Shown: in pieces, positions 25,914 to 34,540 of the stretch
Position numbering within the stretch: position 1 is the stretch's first letter
Layout of the letters: each line of letters starts with the position of its first letter
Assembly: GCA_945882095.1 (NCBI GenBank)
Contig: CAMCWF010000006.1
Span: 42,063 to 106,062 of the forward strand
DNA from: Chryseobacterium gleum
GTDB lineage: Bacteria; Bacteroidota; Bacteroidia; Flavobacteriales_D; Crocinitomicaceae
Reading direction: 5' to 3'
DNA length: 64,000 nt
Made by a program: the position numbers and the translations under genes
Notes under the pieces: model-generated
Seen by the model: only the letters and a program-made list of their open reading frames with translations
What the model was told of the DNA's origin: nothing
Database searches by the model: none

Positions 25914-26941
25914 TAGCGGTTCGCGCGTCTAAAGCTTCCATAATCGTTAAACCTTATCCCGTTGTTTTTTAGGATGTCCAAAGAACGTTTCGCCGTTAAC
26001 TGTCTCAGGTAAAACGGTTCGTTTACCACAAAATGATGAATGGCATGGGTGCTGCCAAAATTGAAACAAAAGAGATGAAAAGGCAAAGTCCACCATGCAT
26101 TAAGTACTTGGGTTTGTTCTAAAACATTTCCATGCTCAATGTCCCCAAAATAATGCATGTTTGAGGTGATAAAATGCAAACAAAACTGTCGTATTAAATT
26201 CGGTGCAATTAAACCAACCATTAACGGTGTGGATACCTGAAAGAATATCTCTTGAAGGTTTGGGTAAGGATTTATCCCTAAGAATTGCATCCCCTTGAAG
26301 ATAACAAAAACATACCAAACCAAATAAAGAGGAATGCCAAAGGGAATCATGCCAAATAAGATGGTTTTTCCAAGCATTTTCATTGCAGTGGGTTGCATTC
26401 GTCCTTCTTTGTATTCCTTTGAAATTTCTTTCTTCAAACGCGGAAAACGAAACAAAAAGCCAAGCAGTAGATCGGGTAGAATAATCAAACGAAGCAATCC
26501 CCATTTTTCTCCATTGGTAACCCCGCGTTCTTCGATGTCAACCAAGCTTCCCGAATGTTGGTGGTGGAAATGATGCCAATATTTTCGTATCCAAGGGTTT
26601 AGGGTGAGTGGTCGAAAAACCCAAACACCTAAGAGCATGGTGTGGTAGATCCAAGGTGTTTTTTTGAAATACAATTCGTGAATCAGGTCATGTTCCAACT
26701 CATGTAAGAATGAAGTAAAAAAGGCAATGCTTAAGATGGTAATCCAAGTGGGGAGCATTCCGTTCCACCAAAAAACAAAACTGGTTACGATGGCTGAAAT
26801 CGCCGCCACGAAAATGACGAGACCCCATGCATCTTGGTAATTTACCCATCGGTTATTGTTGCGATAGGATTCATAAACTTCCCGGATTCCCAAACATATG
26901 GTTCGAATTCGTTCTTCAGTTTCTTTGGCTGTAAATGACAT
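25904..26941 (-). CDS. Fatty acid desaturase family membrane protein
   Basis: 345 residues with several hydrophobic segments (about 41-60, 66-82, 95-112 and 205-240). Three histidine boxes are present: HELEHDLIH (His80, 84, 88), HHFHH (His123-127) and HAIHH (from His299), the di-iron ligands of integral-membrane desaturases and hydroxylases. The expected reaction is oxygen-dependent desaturation or hydroxylation of a lipid acyl chain. Single gene, convergent with the SGNH hydrolase. The exact substrate cannot be assigned; a lipid hydroxylase is an alternative. Confidence 0.87.
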   Translation of the reverse strand: MSFTAKETEERIRTICLGIREVYESYRNNNRWVNYQDAWGLVIFVAAISAIVTSFVFWWNGMLPTWITILSIAFFTSFLHELEHDLIHELYFKKTPWIYHTMLLGVWVFRPLTLNPWIRKYWHHFHHQHSGSLVDIEERGVTNGEKWGLLRLIILPDLLLGFLFRFPRLKKEISKEYKEGRMQPTAMKMLGKTILFGMIPFGIPLYLVWYVFVIFKGMQFLGINPYPNLQEIFFQVSTPLMVGLIAPNLIRQFCLHFITSNMHYFGDIEHGNVLEQTQVLNAWWTLPFHLFCFNFGSTHAIHHFVVNEPFYLRQLTAKRSLDILKNNGIRFNDYGSFRRANRYHS

Positions 26942-26961
26942 GGTACAAAGATGCTAAAAAT

Positions 26962-27909
26962 TCAAGGAATGCAATAAAGCGTATCATACCAAGTGGAGAA
27001 ACCAGCCCATACGCCTAAAGCATTGGGTTTTACATTGGAGGGAATGTTAATGGGGGTTGAAAATGGGCTGCTTGCATTTTGCATTTGGGTCAACCGTTTG
27101 TCGAAGTAATCAAATACGGCTGTTTCTATGCTTGAAAATTTAATAGAAACACTGTCTCCTAATTTGTAATGTTTTCTATACCCAGAAGGGTAGGTAGTGT
27201 CCTTTTCGGGATATTTCGTATCAAATGTTATGGAAAGTCCGTTGAAAAATTGGTCGCTGAAAAAAGCCCCAGGATTGTGTCGATAGCGGTTGTCATTGGG
27301 TTGACCATTGAAGGAAGAAACGCGTTTTGTTTCCCACCGATAGGCATTTTTTTGCGCAGCAGGATCGTTTAAAATGGTTCGGCAAATCCCGAAATTCGCA
27401 TTGTCCACATCTGGAATCCATTGGATTGACGAAAGTCCAACCGGGTTCATCAGCGTAGTCGTGGAGGTATAGGTATTGGATTCGTGCGTGATACTTAGTG
27501 TGTAGCTTTTTCCTGAAATTCCTTTCATATTTGATTGCGTGGTTGTATAAACCTTAATGGGAAAGAAAACCAACTCATTCAATTCTATTCCCAGCATTTC
27601 TGCAAGGGTAGCCTTACTCTCTATGGGAAGGGATGCAGGATCAAACAATTGAAGTTGTACGCTGTCCGTTCCATTGGAAACATACACAATGGCATCTTGG
27701 ACATTCGAAGTAATGTAGGTACCTAAAGTGGTAGGTTCGTATAGATTTTGAGACATGGATAAAATCACCAAAGGAAAACCATTCGTTTCAATGCGGCCAT
27801 CGACGACAAGTTGTTGCTCAAATGAAGGAATGTCGATTTGAACTTCCTTGCTACAACCCACGCATCCAAACAGCACTAAAATCAGAAATAGGCTGAAGTT
27901 GATTTTCAT
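26962..27909 (-). CDS. DUF4249 family lipoprotein without adjacent TonB receptor
   Basis: 315 residues. Lipoprotein signal with cysteines at 16 and 19 (LVLFGCVGCSKEV), then QIDIPSFEQQLVVDGRI, closely matching the DUF4249 protein at 2122-3048; the C-terminal GVWAGFSTWYDT also matches GVWVGYSPWYDT there. Unlike that copy, no TonB-dependent receptor is next to it: the upstream gene, 46 bases away on the same strand, is the OmpA-family member of the T9SS triad. It may be carried as a fourth gene on that transcript. Function unknown. Confidence 0.86.
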   Translation of the reverse strand: MKINFSLFLILVLFGCVGCSKEVQIDIPSFEQQLVVDGRIETNGFPLVILSMSQNLYEPTTLGTYITSNVQDAIVYVSNGTDSVQLQLFDPASLPIESKATLAEMLGIELNELVFFPIKVYTTTQSNMKGISGKSYTLSITHESNTYTSTTTLMNPVGLSSIQWIPDVDNANFGICRTILNDPAAQKNAYRWETKRVSSFNGQPNDNRYRHNPGAFFSDQFFNGLSITFDTKYPEKDTTYPSGYRKHYKLGDSVSIKFSSIETAVFDYFDKRLTQMQNASSPFSTPINIPSNVKPNALGVWAGFSTWYDTLYCIP

Positions 27910-27955
27910 AGGGGTAAGTTAGCAAATAAAAGAAATCCTAAGCGCAGAAGTGCAC

Positions 27956-29800
27956 TTATTTTACCTTTTTCACGATGAACTCAGAGCGACGGTTTTTGGC
28001 ATGTTCTTCCTCAGGGCAGGTGGAAACTACCGTGCCTTCACAAGGACAATTTACCTTAAGTTTACCTTCCCCATACCCAATTCCTGAAATACGGATTGGG
28101 TTGGTTATTCTGCTTTTGATATAATCAGCGGAAGCCTTTGCTCGGTTATCTGAAAGGGTTTTGTTCGCTGCTTTTGTTCCCCTACAATCCGTATGGGAAC
28201 CCAATTCGATTACCATGTTAGGATACTCGTTCATAATGGTGACGATTCGGTCTAATTGCAGGGATGCATCGGCACGGATGTCAAATTTCCCGTAATCAAA
28301 AAAGATGTCACCTATTTCCATGAGTTTGGAAAGGTCTACACCAACTTCTACTTTTCCAATGGTTAAGTCAGTGATGTCATTCATGTTCACATTCCCTGAT
28401 CCCACTGGTGTGTATGTGAAGTCAAAAATCTTTGTTGCATATTCAGTTTTCTCTAATTTGATTTCAAATTTTTGGGCTTTTCCGAATTTTAGGTTTTCGA
28501 AAGCTTTGGTAAAACTACCAGTTGCATCTGTTAAGGCCGTTAATACCACCTGTCCCGTTTCATTGTCTTTGATTGTAACCTTAACGCCAGATAGAATTTG
28601 TTTTGTTTTAAAATCAGTTACAATTCCTTTGTAGTTTACATTTGGTCGATTTTCCAATGCAACATTTTGTTTCACTTTAGGCGTGTTGAAATCTGTGTTG
28701 AGGCTAAATTGTTCGTTCTTATGGTTGTCTTTCTTAACCTCTACCGTATATTTTTGATCCGGTTCTAAATTCACAGTGTACGCACCTTTTTCATCGGTTG
28801 TCAGCGTAGCCACAATTTCACCTTTGTCATTTTTCACATCCATTAATGCGCCGCGAAGGGTATCTTTCGTGTTCAAATCGGTAACGGTACCATTCATTAC
28901 CACTTTGAATACGATGGGACGAAGTTGGGTAAAAGAATATACGTCATCATTGTTTTTTTCACGGTTTGAAGCAAAGTAACCTTTCATCTCAGCATGGTAA
29001 ACGATGGCGATGTCGTCAACATCCGAGTTGATAGGAGCATCAAGGTTCATGGGAGCGTATACGTCTTTGCCATTTTTTATTTCCGTAACCCAAAGGTCAA
29101 ATCCTCCAAATCCTTTCAAACCATTTGAAGAAAAGAACAGCTGTCCTTCAGGACTGAACCAAGGAAATAATTCTTGGCCACTTGTGTTTACTTTTTCTCC
29201 AAGGTTTAAGGGAGTTCCAAGGGAACCATCCCCATTGATTTCAGAAATATAAAGATCTGTACCGCCTTTTCCTCCAGGCATCTCAGAGGCAAAGACCAAA
29301 TACTTCCCATCGTTAGAGACGGCAGGATGTCCAACTGAATAATTTGGGTTACTTACATTGGTTTCCGAAACCTTCGACCATTTTCCTTTGGCATCTACTG
29401 AAGCACTACACAAGTTTAACTCATATTTTTGCGTGGATTTATTCTTTTTCTTAGCATTTCTGGTGAAATAAACCCTTTTTCCATCGGGTGTAAAACACAT
29501 TGGGCCTTCATTGAATTTGCTGTTCGAGGTGCGTTGGAATCCTCCTACTTTATTATCTGTAGCATTCACTTCGAAATAGTTGAAAAAGTGAGATTCTTTT
29601 GCGTCTACGCGTTTCACGATTCCCCATTCTCTTCCAGACACCAATACGAGGGCATTGTTTCCTGCATTTTTATACAATCCGATTTCCGCAGAGGTAGAAT
29701 TGAAATTAACCGCTCCGGTAGAAAAGTAAGGAGAATTGGTTTGTCCAAAGGCCAGAACGCCTAAGAAAACGGTGAAAATGAAAGTATTAAATTTTATCAT
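27956..29800 (-). CDS. OmpA-family protein with WD40-like propeller and regulatory-like domains
   Basis: 614 residues. Signal peptide MIKFNTFIFTVFLGVLAFGQ; PD40/WD40-like blades in residues 60-290 (GPMCFTPDGKRVYFTRN, HPAVSNDGKYLVFASE, LFPWFSPEGQLFFSSNG); two carboxypeptidase-regulatory-like beta-sandwiches (about 300-480); C-terminal OmpA domain (IFFDYGKFDIRADA, ELGSHTDCRGT, LSDNRAKASADYI) that binds peptidoglycan. This order resembles PorE-like T9SS accessory proteins but without N-terminal TPRs. Twelve bases downstream of the PorP/SprF gene and hence the third gene of a surface operon. Confidence 0.9.
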   Translation of the reverse strand: MIKFNTFIFTVFLGVLAFGQTNSPYFSTGAVNFNSTSAEIGLYKNAGNNALVLVSGREWGIVKRVDAKESHFFNYFEVNATDNKVGGFQRTSNSKFNEGPMCFTPDGKRVYFTRNAKKKNKSTQKYELNLCSASVDAKGKWSKVSETNVSNPNYSVGHPAVSNDGKYLVFASEMPGGKGGTDLYISEINGDGSLGTPLNLGEKVNTSGQELFPWFSPEGQLFFSSNGLKGFGGFDLWVTEIKNGKDVYAPMNLDAPINSDVDDIAIVYHAEMKGYFASNREKNNDDVYSFTQLRPIVFKVVMNGTVTDLNTKDTLRGALMDVKNDKGEIVATLTTDEKGAYTVNLEPDQKYTVEVKKDNHKNEQFSLNTDFNTPKVKQNVALENRPNVNYKGIVTDFKTKQILSGVKVTIKDNETGQVVLTALTDATGSFTKAFENLKFGKAQKFEIKLEKTEYATKIFDFTYTPVGSGNVNMNDITDLTIGKVEVGVDLSKLMEIGDIFFDYGKFDIRADASLQLDRIVTIMNEYPNMVIELGSHTDCRGTKAANKTLSDNRAKASADYIKSRITNPIRISGIGYGEGKLKVNCPCEGTVVSTCPEEEHAKNRRSEFIVKKVK

Positions 29801-29811
29801 AACTTGATTTC

Positions 29812-30705
29812 TTAAAAATAACGAGGAGTTTTAACATCCGATTTTTTGAAATTGAAATCGTAAGACATCATTACTTCAAAAGTACCATTGTTGTAATTTC
29901 TAAGGGCTGTTGTCCCGAATTCCGAAGCCAATCCCAAACGAAATTGACGTGAAATTTGATATTGTACAAATACACCCATTGCGGCGTTCATGCGATACAT
30001 CGCCCCTAACCAAAGTTTATCAGAATAGATTCCAGCAACGGAAAGGTCTAGGCTTAGCGGCGCTCCTGTTGTGCCTTTGGCTTGTAAGCTTGGTCGAAGT
30101 TTCCAAGTGTTGGTGATTGGAAAAACACCTCCTACAATCGCAAATAAATGTCTTTGCTCAGTATAAGAATTTGCAGCTGCTGCACTGTTCTCAAGGATTC
30201 TCGGCGAGCTAATTCCAGCGAAGAAACGTGGGTTGTGGTAATAGACACCAAAACCAAAATTTGGATTTACCTGGTTTTGTACTGGATTTAATACATCGTC
30301 TCCAGCCTGTATATTTTGCAGTGTTGAAACACTTAATAGGTTTACACCTCCTTTGAGTCCAAAGGCAAGTTTAGATTTGTCTCCTAATTTCAATGAATAG
30401 GAAAAATCTACATACACCATGTTTTGACGGATGGGTCCAATCATATCGTTGACTGCCGTTAAACCTAAGCCCACGGAACGGTAGTTAAGGGGCGTATGCA
30501 AGCTAAATGTTGTTGATCGAGGCGCACCTGTAAAACCCGCCCATTGTTCCCTGTGGATAGCGGTAGCACTTAACATTCCCGAACTACCAGCGTAGGCAGG
30601 ATTCACATGTAAAGTATTGTCAAAATATTGTGTAAAATGCGGATCTTGTTGACCGAAAGAAAGCCCGCAAATAAACAAAGTACTGATAAAAAGTATTTTT
30701 TTCAT
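29812..30705 (-). CDS. PorP/SprF family T9SS membrane protein
   Basis: 297 residues with signal peptide (MKKILFISTLFICGLSFG). The start of the mature protein, QQDPHFTQYFDNTLHVNPAY, then REQWAGFTGAPRS, is the PorP/SprF hallmark. The rest is an outer-membrane barrel (14 or so strands by eye). Members of this family assist export or anchoring of type B sorting-domain clients, and here the gene immediately follows such a client (30732-33056), which fits. Paralogues are usual in Bacteroidota, so this one is probably dedicated to its neighbour. Confidence 0.93.
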   Translation of the reverse strand: MKKILFISTLFICGLSFGQQDPHFTQYFDNTLHVNPAYAGSSGMLSATAIHREQWAGFTGAPRSTTFSLHTPLNYRSVGLGLTAVNDMIGPIRQNMVYVDFSYSLKLGDKSKLAFGLKGGVNLLSVSTLQNIQAGDDVLNPVQNQVNPNFGFGVYYHNPRFFAGISSPRILENSAAAANSYTEQRHLFAIVGGVFPITNTWKLRPSLQAKGTTGAPLSLDLSVAGIYSDKLWLGAMYRMNAAMGVFVQYQISRQFRLGLASEFGTTALRNYNNGTFEVMMSYDFNFKKSDVKTPRYF

Positions 30706-30731
30706 GTTCTTATTTTATTGTTTTTTGGAGG

Positions 30732-33056
30732 TTATCGTTTGATGTAAACATACCCCTTTTCAAACTCGACTCCGTCTCCGAATTTATCGAAGATGTAGAA
30801 ATAGCTACCGGTTGGCAATCCATCGCTACCGATGGTCATGGACGCTGAAGAGGACCCGTTCCATTGGTTTGTGTATCCTGGACCATAGGTATATACTTCC
30901 GTACCGAATCGGTTGAAGATGGTTAACTTGTTGTTTGGATAATAATCCGCACCCACGATTTCAAACACATCGTTTTTACCATCGCCATTCGGCGAAATTC
31001 CTTCAGGAATAATCAGTGCTACAAAACACGATGCAAGCGATGCGAATGGATCACATGGGTCTAATGCATCACTGTTTTGATTTACCTCTTGACCATCGTT
31101 GATGCCGTCTCCATCCGTATCGGGATTGAAAGGGTCTGTGGTAAGCGTAAGCTCAGCGCCGTTTGAAAGTCCATCACTGTCACAATCTGCGTTGGTATAT
31201 TCAGCGCCAGGCGTTAAGGTAATGGAGGAGGCAATAAAGCTACATGGATTGTTTAAATTGGTCGAATCACTCACTTCGTTCGCATTGGTGACCCCGTCCT
31301 CATCGCAATCCCAACCATTCCATTGGGGACTTGGTGTGACATTAACATTGGCAAGAATAAATTCGCAACCATTTTGTGGGTCTGTATTGTCGGTTACCTC
31401 TATTTGGTTGGTTACGCCATCTCCATCACAATCATAGCCCATCCAGACGGAGGATTGTTGCAGCGTAACACTACTCGCTACATAGTCGCACCCACTTAAA
31501 TAATAAGTGCTGTCTTGAAGTTCATCGCCATTTTCAACCCCATCCCCATCACAATCTAGGAACATCCAAAGTGTATCTTGAGGAAGGGTAATGCTCAAAG
31601 GATCTAAATCACAAGGATTTGTAGGATTTGTATTGTCCGTTAATTCGGACCCATTATTTACGCCGTCTCCGTCGCAATCTCCTGCCAACCAAGCATTTGA
31701 AGGTGTAAGGGTAATGCTGATTGCATACAAACTACAGGCATTGGTTCCATCAGTGGTGGATTGAATTTCATCACCATTCGTAACGCCATCCCCATCACAG
31801 TCTTGTGACAACCATCCATTTGTAGGAACGGCATTCTGCGCCACGAAAGGATAATCACAGTTGTTGTTGTTCATCGTGTTGTATCCAAGTTCAATTCCAT
31901 TGGTATACCCATCACCGTCACAATCTGCATTTACCCAAACGGCACCATATACTAAGGTTTGACTTAAAACCAAATAATCACAAGGGTCGTTGGGATCGGT
32001 ATTGTTTGCAATTTCCGTCGCATTGGTAACGCCATCCCCGTCACAATCGGCAGAAGGATTGGTGGAGCAAGGAGAAACTGTTATGTATACAAAGGCTTGG
32101 TCACAAATGCTTGTAAGGGGTGCTGCAGAATCGCAAACTTGATAGAAAATGGAATCGTTGCCAAAAAAACCTATGGTTGGGGTGTAGATGATGTTACCAT
32201 TAAGTAGGGTCGCAGTACCGTGAAAGGGACCATATAGAATTTCAACTGTGGTAAGGTCTAAAGCATTGTCTATGTCGGAGTCATTGGAAGTTTCTTGAAT
32301 GGTGGTAATTGAATTTTCAAGCACTGTAACAAAATCGTTTGCAGCAACAGGGGCATCGTTCACAGGTGTAACGCTGATGAATAAGGTGTCGTGACTGCAT
32401 GCAGAAGGCAAGGGAAGTCCTTGGTCACACACCAAAACAATCGCCATGTCGGTTCCAAAATAGTTTGCGGTGGGGGTGTAGTTAAACGAGCCATTCGCAA
32501 GAACACTAAGCGTTCCATGTGCTGGATTTAAAAATGGGGTGGTATTACAAGAGACTAAGGTGTTGTCTACGTCAAAGTCTCCATTTGCCAACATGTTTCC
32601 GCTTTGTAAACCACTATCTTCAGTAATGGAAAGAAAATTGTTAAAGGTAATTGGGGCATCGTTAACGGCAGCTAGCGTAACGCTGAGTTGCGCTGCATTT
32701 GAAATTTCTGCCAAACTGTTTTGAATGGTGTACTGAATGCTTTCAATGCCATTAAAGTTTACATTGGGTACAAAGGTGACATTCCCGGTTAGGTAATCAA
32801 CAAACCATTGGCCATTTGCACTGGTAAAAGTGGATTGATTTCCCATGGCTATAAGGTTCAAGTCAATGGATGAAATGACCAAGGTGCCGCCGTTGGCGAC
32901 ATCATTTAAATGAATGGAATTGAGCACAATGGTTTGGTCTTCGTTGCCTGAACCACTGTTATTGTTTGCTTGTGGAATTGCAAGCACGATGGCGCTTAAC
33001 AATGTGAAGATGAGCGAAAGGCTTAAAGTAAAAACGTGTGTATTTTTTAATTTCAT
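30732..33056 (-). CDS. T9SS type B adhesin with Ig-like and 41-residue calcium/cysteine repeats
   Basis: 774 residues from ATG 33056, which opens the signal region (FTLSLSLIFTLLSAIVLA). Residues about 30-340 carry cadherin/VCBS-like modules (AHGTLSVLANGSFNYTPTAN). Residues about 340-670 hold seven or eight tandem repeats of 41 residues, each with DCDGDG (calcium loop), a second Cys 21 residues on, and a terminal Trp or Tyr. The C-terminus has IIPEGISPNGDGKNDVFEI and FNRFGTEVYTYG, the gliding-motility-associated type B sorting domain. First gene of an operon with PorP/SprF and OmpA-family proteins. A long rigid surface adhesin is the likely role. Confidence 0.88.
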   Translation of the reverse strand: MKLKNTHVFTLSLSLIFTLLSAIVLAIPQANNNSGSGNEDQTIVLNSIHLNDVANGGTLVISSIDLNLIAMGNQSTFTSANGQWFVDYLTGNVTFVPNVNFNGIESIQYTIQNSLAEISNAAQLSVTLAAVNDAPITFNNFLSITEDSGLQSGNMLANGDFDVDNTLVSCNTTPFLNPAHGTLSVLANGSFNYTPTANYFGTDMAIVLVCDQGLPLPSACSHDTLFISVTPVNDAPVAANDFVTVLENSITTIQETSNDSDIDNALDLTTVEILYGPFHGTATLLNGNIIYTPTIGFFGNDSIFYQVCDSAAPLTSICDQAFVYITVSPCSTNPSADCDGDGVTNATEIANNTDPNDPCDYLVLSQTLVYGAVWVNADCDGDGYTNGIELGYNTMNNNNCDYPFVAQNAVPTNGWLSQDCDGDGVTNGDEIQSTTDGTNACSLYAISITLTPSNAWLAGDCDGDGVNNGSELTDNTNPTNPCDLDPLSITLPQDTLWMFLDCDGDGVENGDELQDSTYYLSGCDYVASSVTLQQSSVWMGYDCDGDGVTNQIEVTDNTDPQNGCEFILANVNVTPSPQWNGWDCDEDGVTNANEVSDSTNLNNPCSFIASSITLTPGAEYTNADCDSDGLSNGAELTLTTDPFNPDTDGDGINDGQEVNQNSDALDPCDPFASLASCFVALIIPEGISPNGDGKNDVFEIVGADYYPNNKLTIFNRFGTEVYTYGPGYTNQWNGSSSASMTIGSDGLPTGSYFYIFDKFGDGVEFEKGYVYIKR
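31120..32060 (-). repeat. Tandem 123-bp (41-residue) repeats, seven to eight units
   Basis: Translated units such as that beginning LAGDCDGDGVNNG are exactly 41 residues, and units line up without gaps; each carries Asp-rich calcium loop, Cys at positions 5 and 26, and Trp at 41. DNA identity between units is modest, so this is an old array. The limits are approximate. Confidence 0.75.
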
Positions 33057-33079
33057 TGAAGTAAAATTAATTGTGCGGT

Positions 33080-33106
33080 CAAATATAGTTAAAATATTGT
33101 AAACAA
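33080..33106 (-). promoter_or_regulatory. Candidate promoter of the T9SS surface operon
   Basis: On the minus strand, TATATTTG (33080-33087) matches the TAnnTTTG -7 element, with TTG (33104-33106) 16 bases upstream, slightly short of the usual spacing. It lies 23 bases before the adhesin start codon. Confidence 0.4.
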
Positions 33107-33187
33107 TAAGTGAACTAACCTTAATCAAGAAGACGTAAATTAGGATTTATCCGTGTGGATTGACCGTAAAGGCTTTGGAGATTATAA

Positions 33188-34540
33188 TTACAGAATCAGT
33201 AACCATCCACAAAGAATGGCTATGGCTGAAGCCGATAGCACGATGGATTGCATGGGCTTTAATTTAATTTTCTTAGCGTTTGAGTCTTGTTTAAATATGC
33301 TTAACAACAACCTGATGTAAATAAAAGCACCGATGACAGAACTTACAACGGCAGCAATTCCCAAGACAGGATGGTTTTCAATGATGTCTTGTATAAGTAA
33401 AAATTTGCCGAAAAAGCCTGAGAAAGGAGGGATGCCACTTAATGAAAGCAAGGATATGAGAAGAAAAACACCTAGGATCGGATTTTTATAGCCAATGCCT
33501 TCAAAACTTTGAATTTTATCTTCTTCATCCTCCAAAGCAATCGAAATTGCGATTAAGATAAAGGTTGCGGCACCATAGCTAAGAAGGAATAAAAATAGGT
33601 TTCGTTCTGAAAAATCTGTACCACTCACAACGGCAAGCAGGGCCAGACCTGTATTGCTGATTCCAGAATAAGCCAATAAACGTTTGAATGAACTTTGTCG
33701 CAAACCTGATAGATAACCTATGAATAAGGAAGCTATGATTACGACATACATGAAATACATCCATTGGTCACTGATGGTTCCAAAAGTCCCGCGTATCAGT
33801 TTGAAAAATGCGATGAACCCCGCAATTTTAACAACAGTTGACATGTATGCCATTACAGGTTTTGGACTTCCTTGGTATACATCGGGATTCCAAAAATGGA
33901 AAGGAACGGCCCCCACTTTAAATAACAAAGCGGCAATGATCATAAAGATACCAATAAGCATTAGGGAGGGGGTGTACAAACCAGAAACAACGGCAAAACC
34001 AATTTCTTGTATTTGAAAGCTTCCGGTCGCACCAAACACCAAACCAATTCCAAACAACAAGATGGCGGTGGCAAATGATCCGGTGAAAAAATACTTAAGC
34101 GCCGCTTCAGAGGAAATGCTTTGGTCTTTTCTACTTCCAACCAAAACATATACAGGAATGGAAAGAATTTCCAACCCTAAGAAAAACATGAAAAAATCCT
34201 TAAAACCAATCAAACAAATCGCACCTGTTAAGGAAAACATAAGCAAGGAGGTCAAGTCTGCATAATGGTTTACATCTTTGGATTGAGAAACGTAGCCCAC
34301 CAAAAGGGTAAGCATTGTAAAAATAATGGCCATTAGGCTGAAATACAACTGGGGTCCGTTGAAAGCCAACGCATTTGCATACTTCTGCAACGGAGAAACG
34401 TAGCCATTGTAGTTATACATTAACACAAAAGCGGCGGTAAGTCCCACCAAATTCATTACAAGCGCAAGGCTTGGTTTTTTGAGCAAACCAAGAAACAAGG
34501 AAATCAATCCCGAAAGGAAAATAACAATCAGCGCATCCAT
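33188..34540 (-). CDS. nuoN: NADH-quinone oxidoreductase subunit N
   Basis: 450 residues, about 13-14 transmembrane helices. One of three antiporter-like proton-pumping subunits in the membrane arm of complex I. Signature segments: KYFFTGSFATAILLFGIG, KVGAVPFHFWNPDVYQGSP (conserved Lys and Pro helices), AYSGISNTGLALL and LSLSGIPPFSGFFGKF. Last gene of the nuoA-N operon; its start codon overlaps the nuoM stop by one base. No terminator hairpin is obvious in the 131 bases before the next gene. Confidence 0.95.
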   Translation of the reverse strand: MDALIVIFLSGLISLFLGLLKKPSLALVMNLVGLTAAFVLMYNYNGYVSPLQKYANALAFNGPQLYFSLMAIIFTMLTLLVGYVSQSKDVNHYADLTSLLMFSLTGAICLIGFKDFFMFFLGLEILSIPVYVLVGSRKDQSISSEAALKYFFTGSFATAILLFGIGLVFGATGSFQIQEIGFAVVSGLYTPSLMLIGIFMIIAALLFKVGAVPFHFWNPDVYQGSPKPVMAYMSTVVKIAGFIAFFKLIRGTFGTISDQWMYFMYVVIIASLFIGYLSGLRQSSFKRLLAYSGISNTGLALLAVVSGTDFSERNLFLFLLSYGAATFILIAISIALEDEEDKIQSFEGIGYKNPILGVFLLISLLSLSGIPPFSGFFGKFLLIQDIIENHPVLGIAAVVSSVIGAFIYIRLLLSIFKQDSNAKKIKLKPMQSIVLSASAIAILCGWLLIL

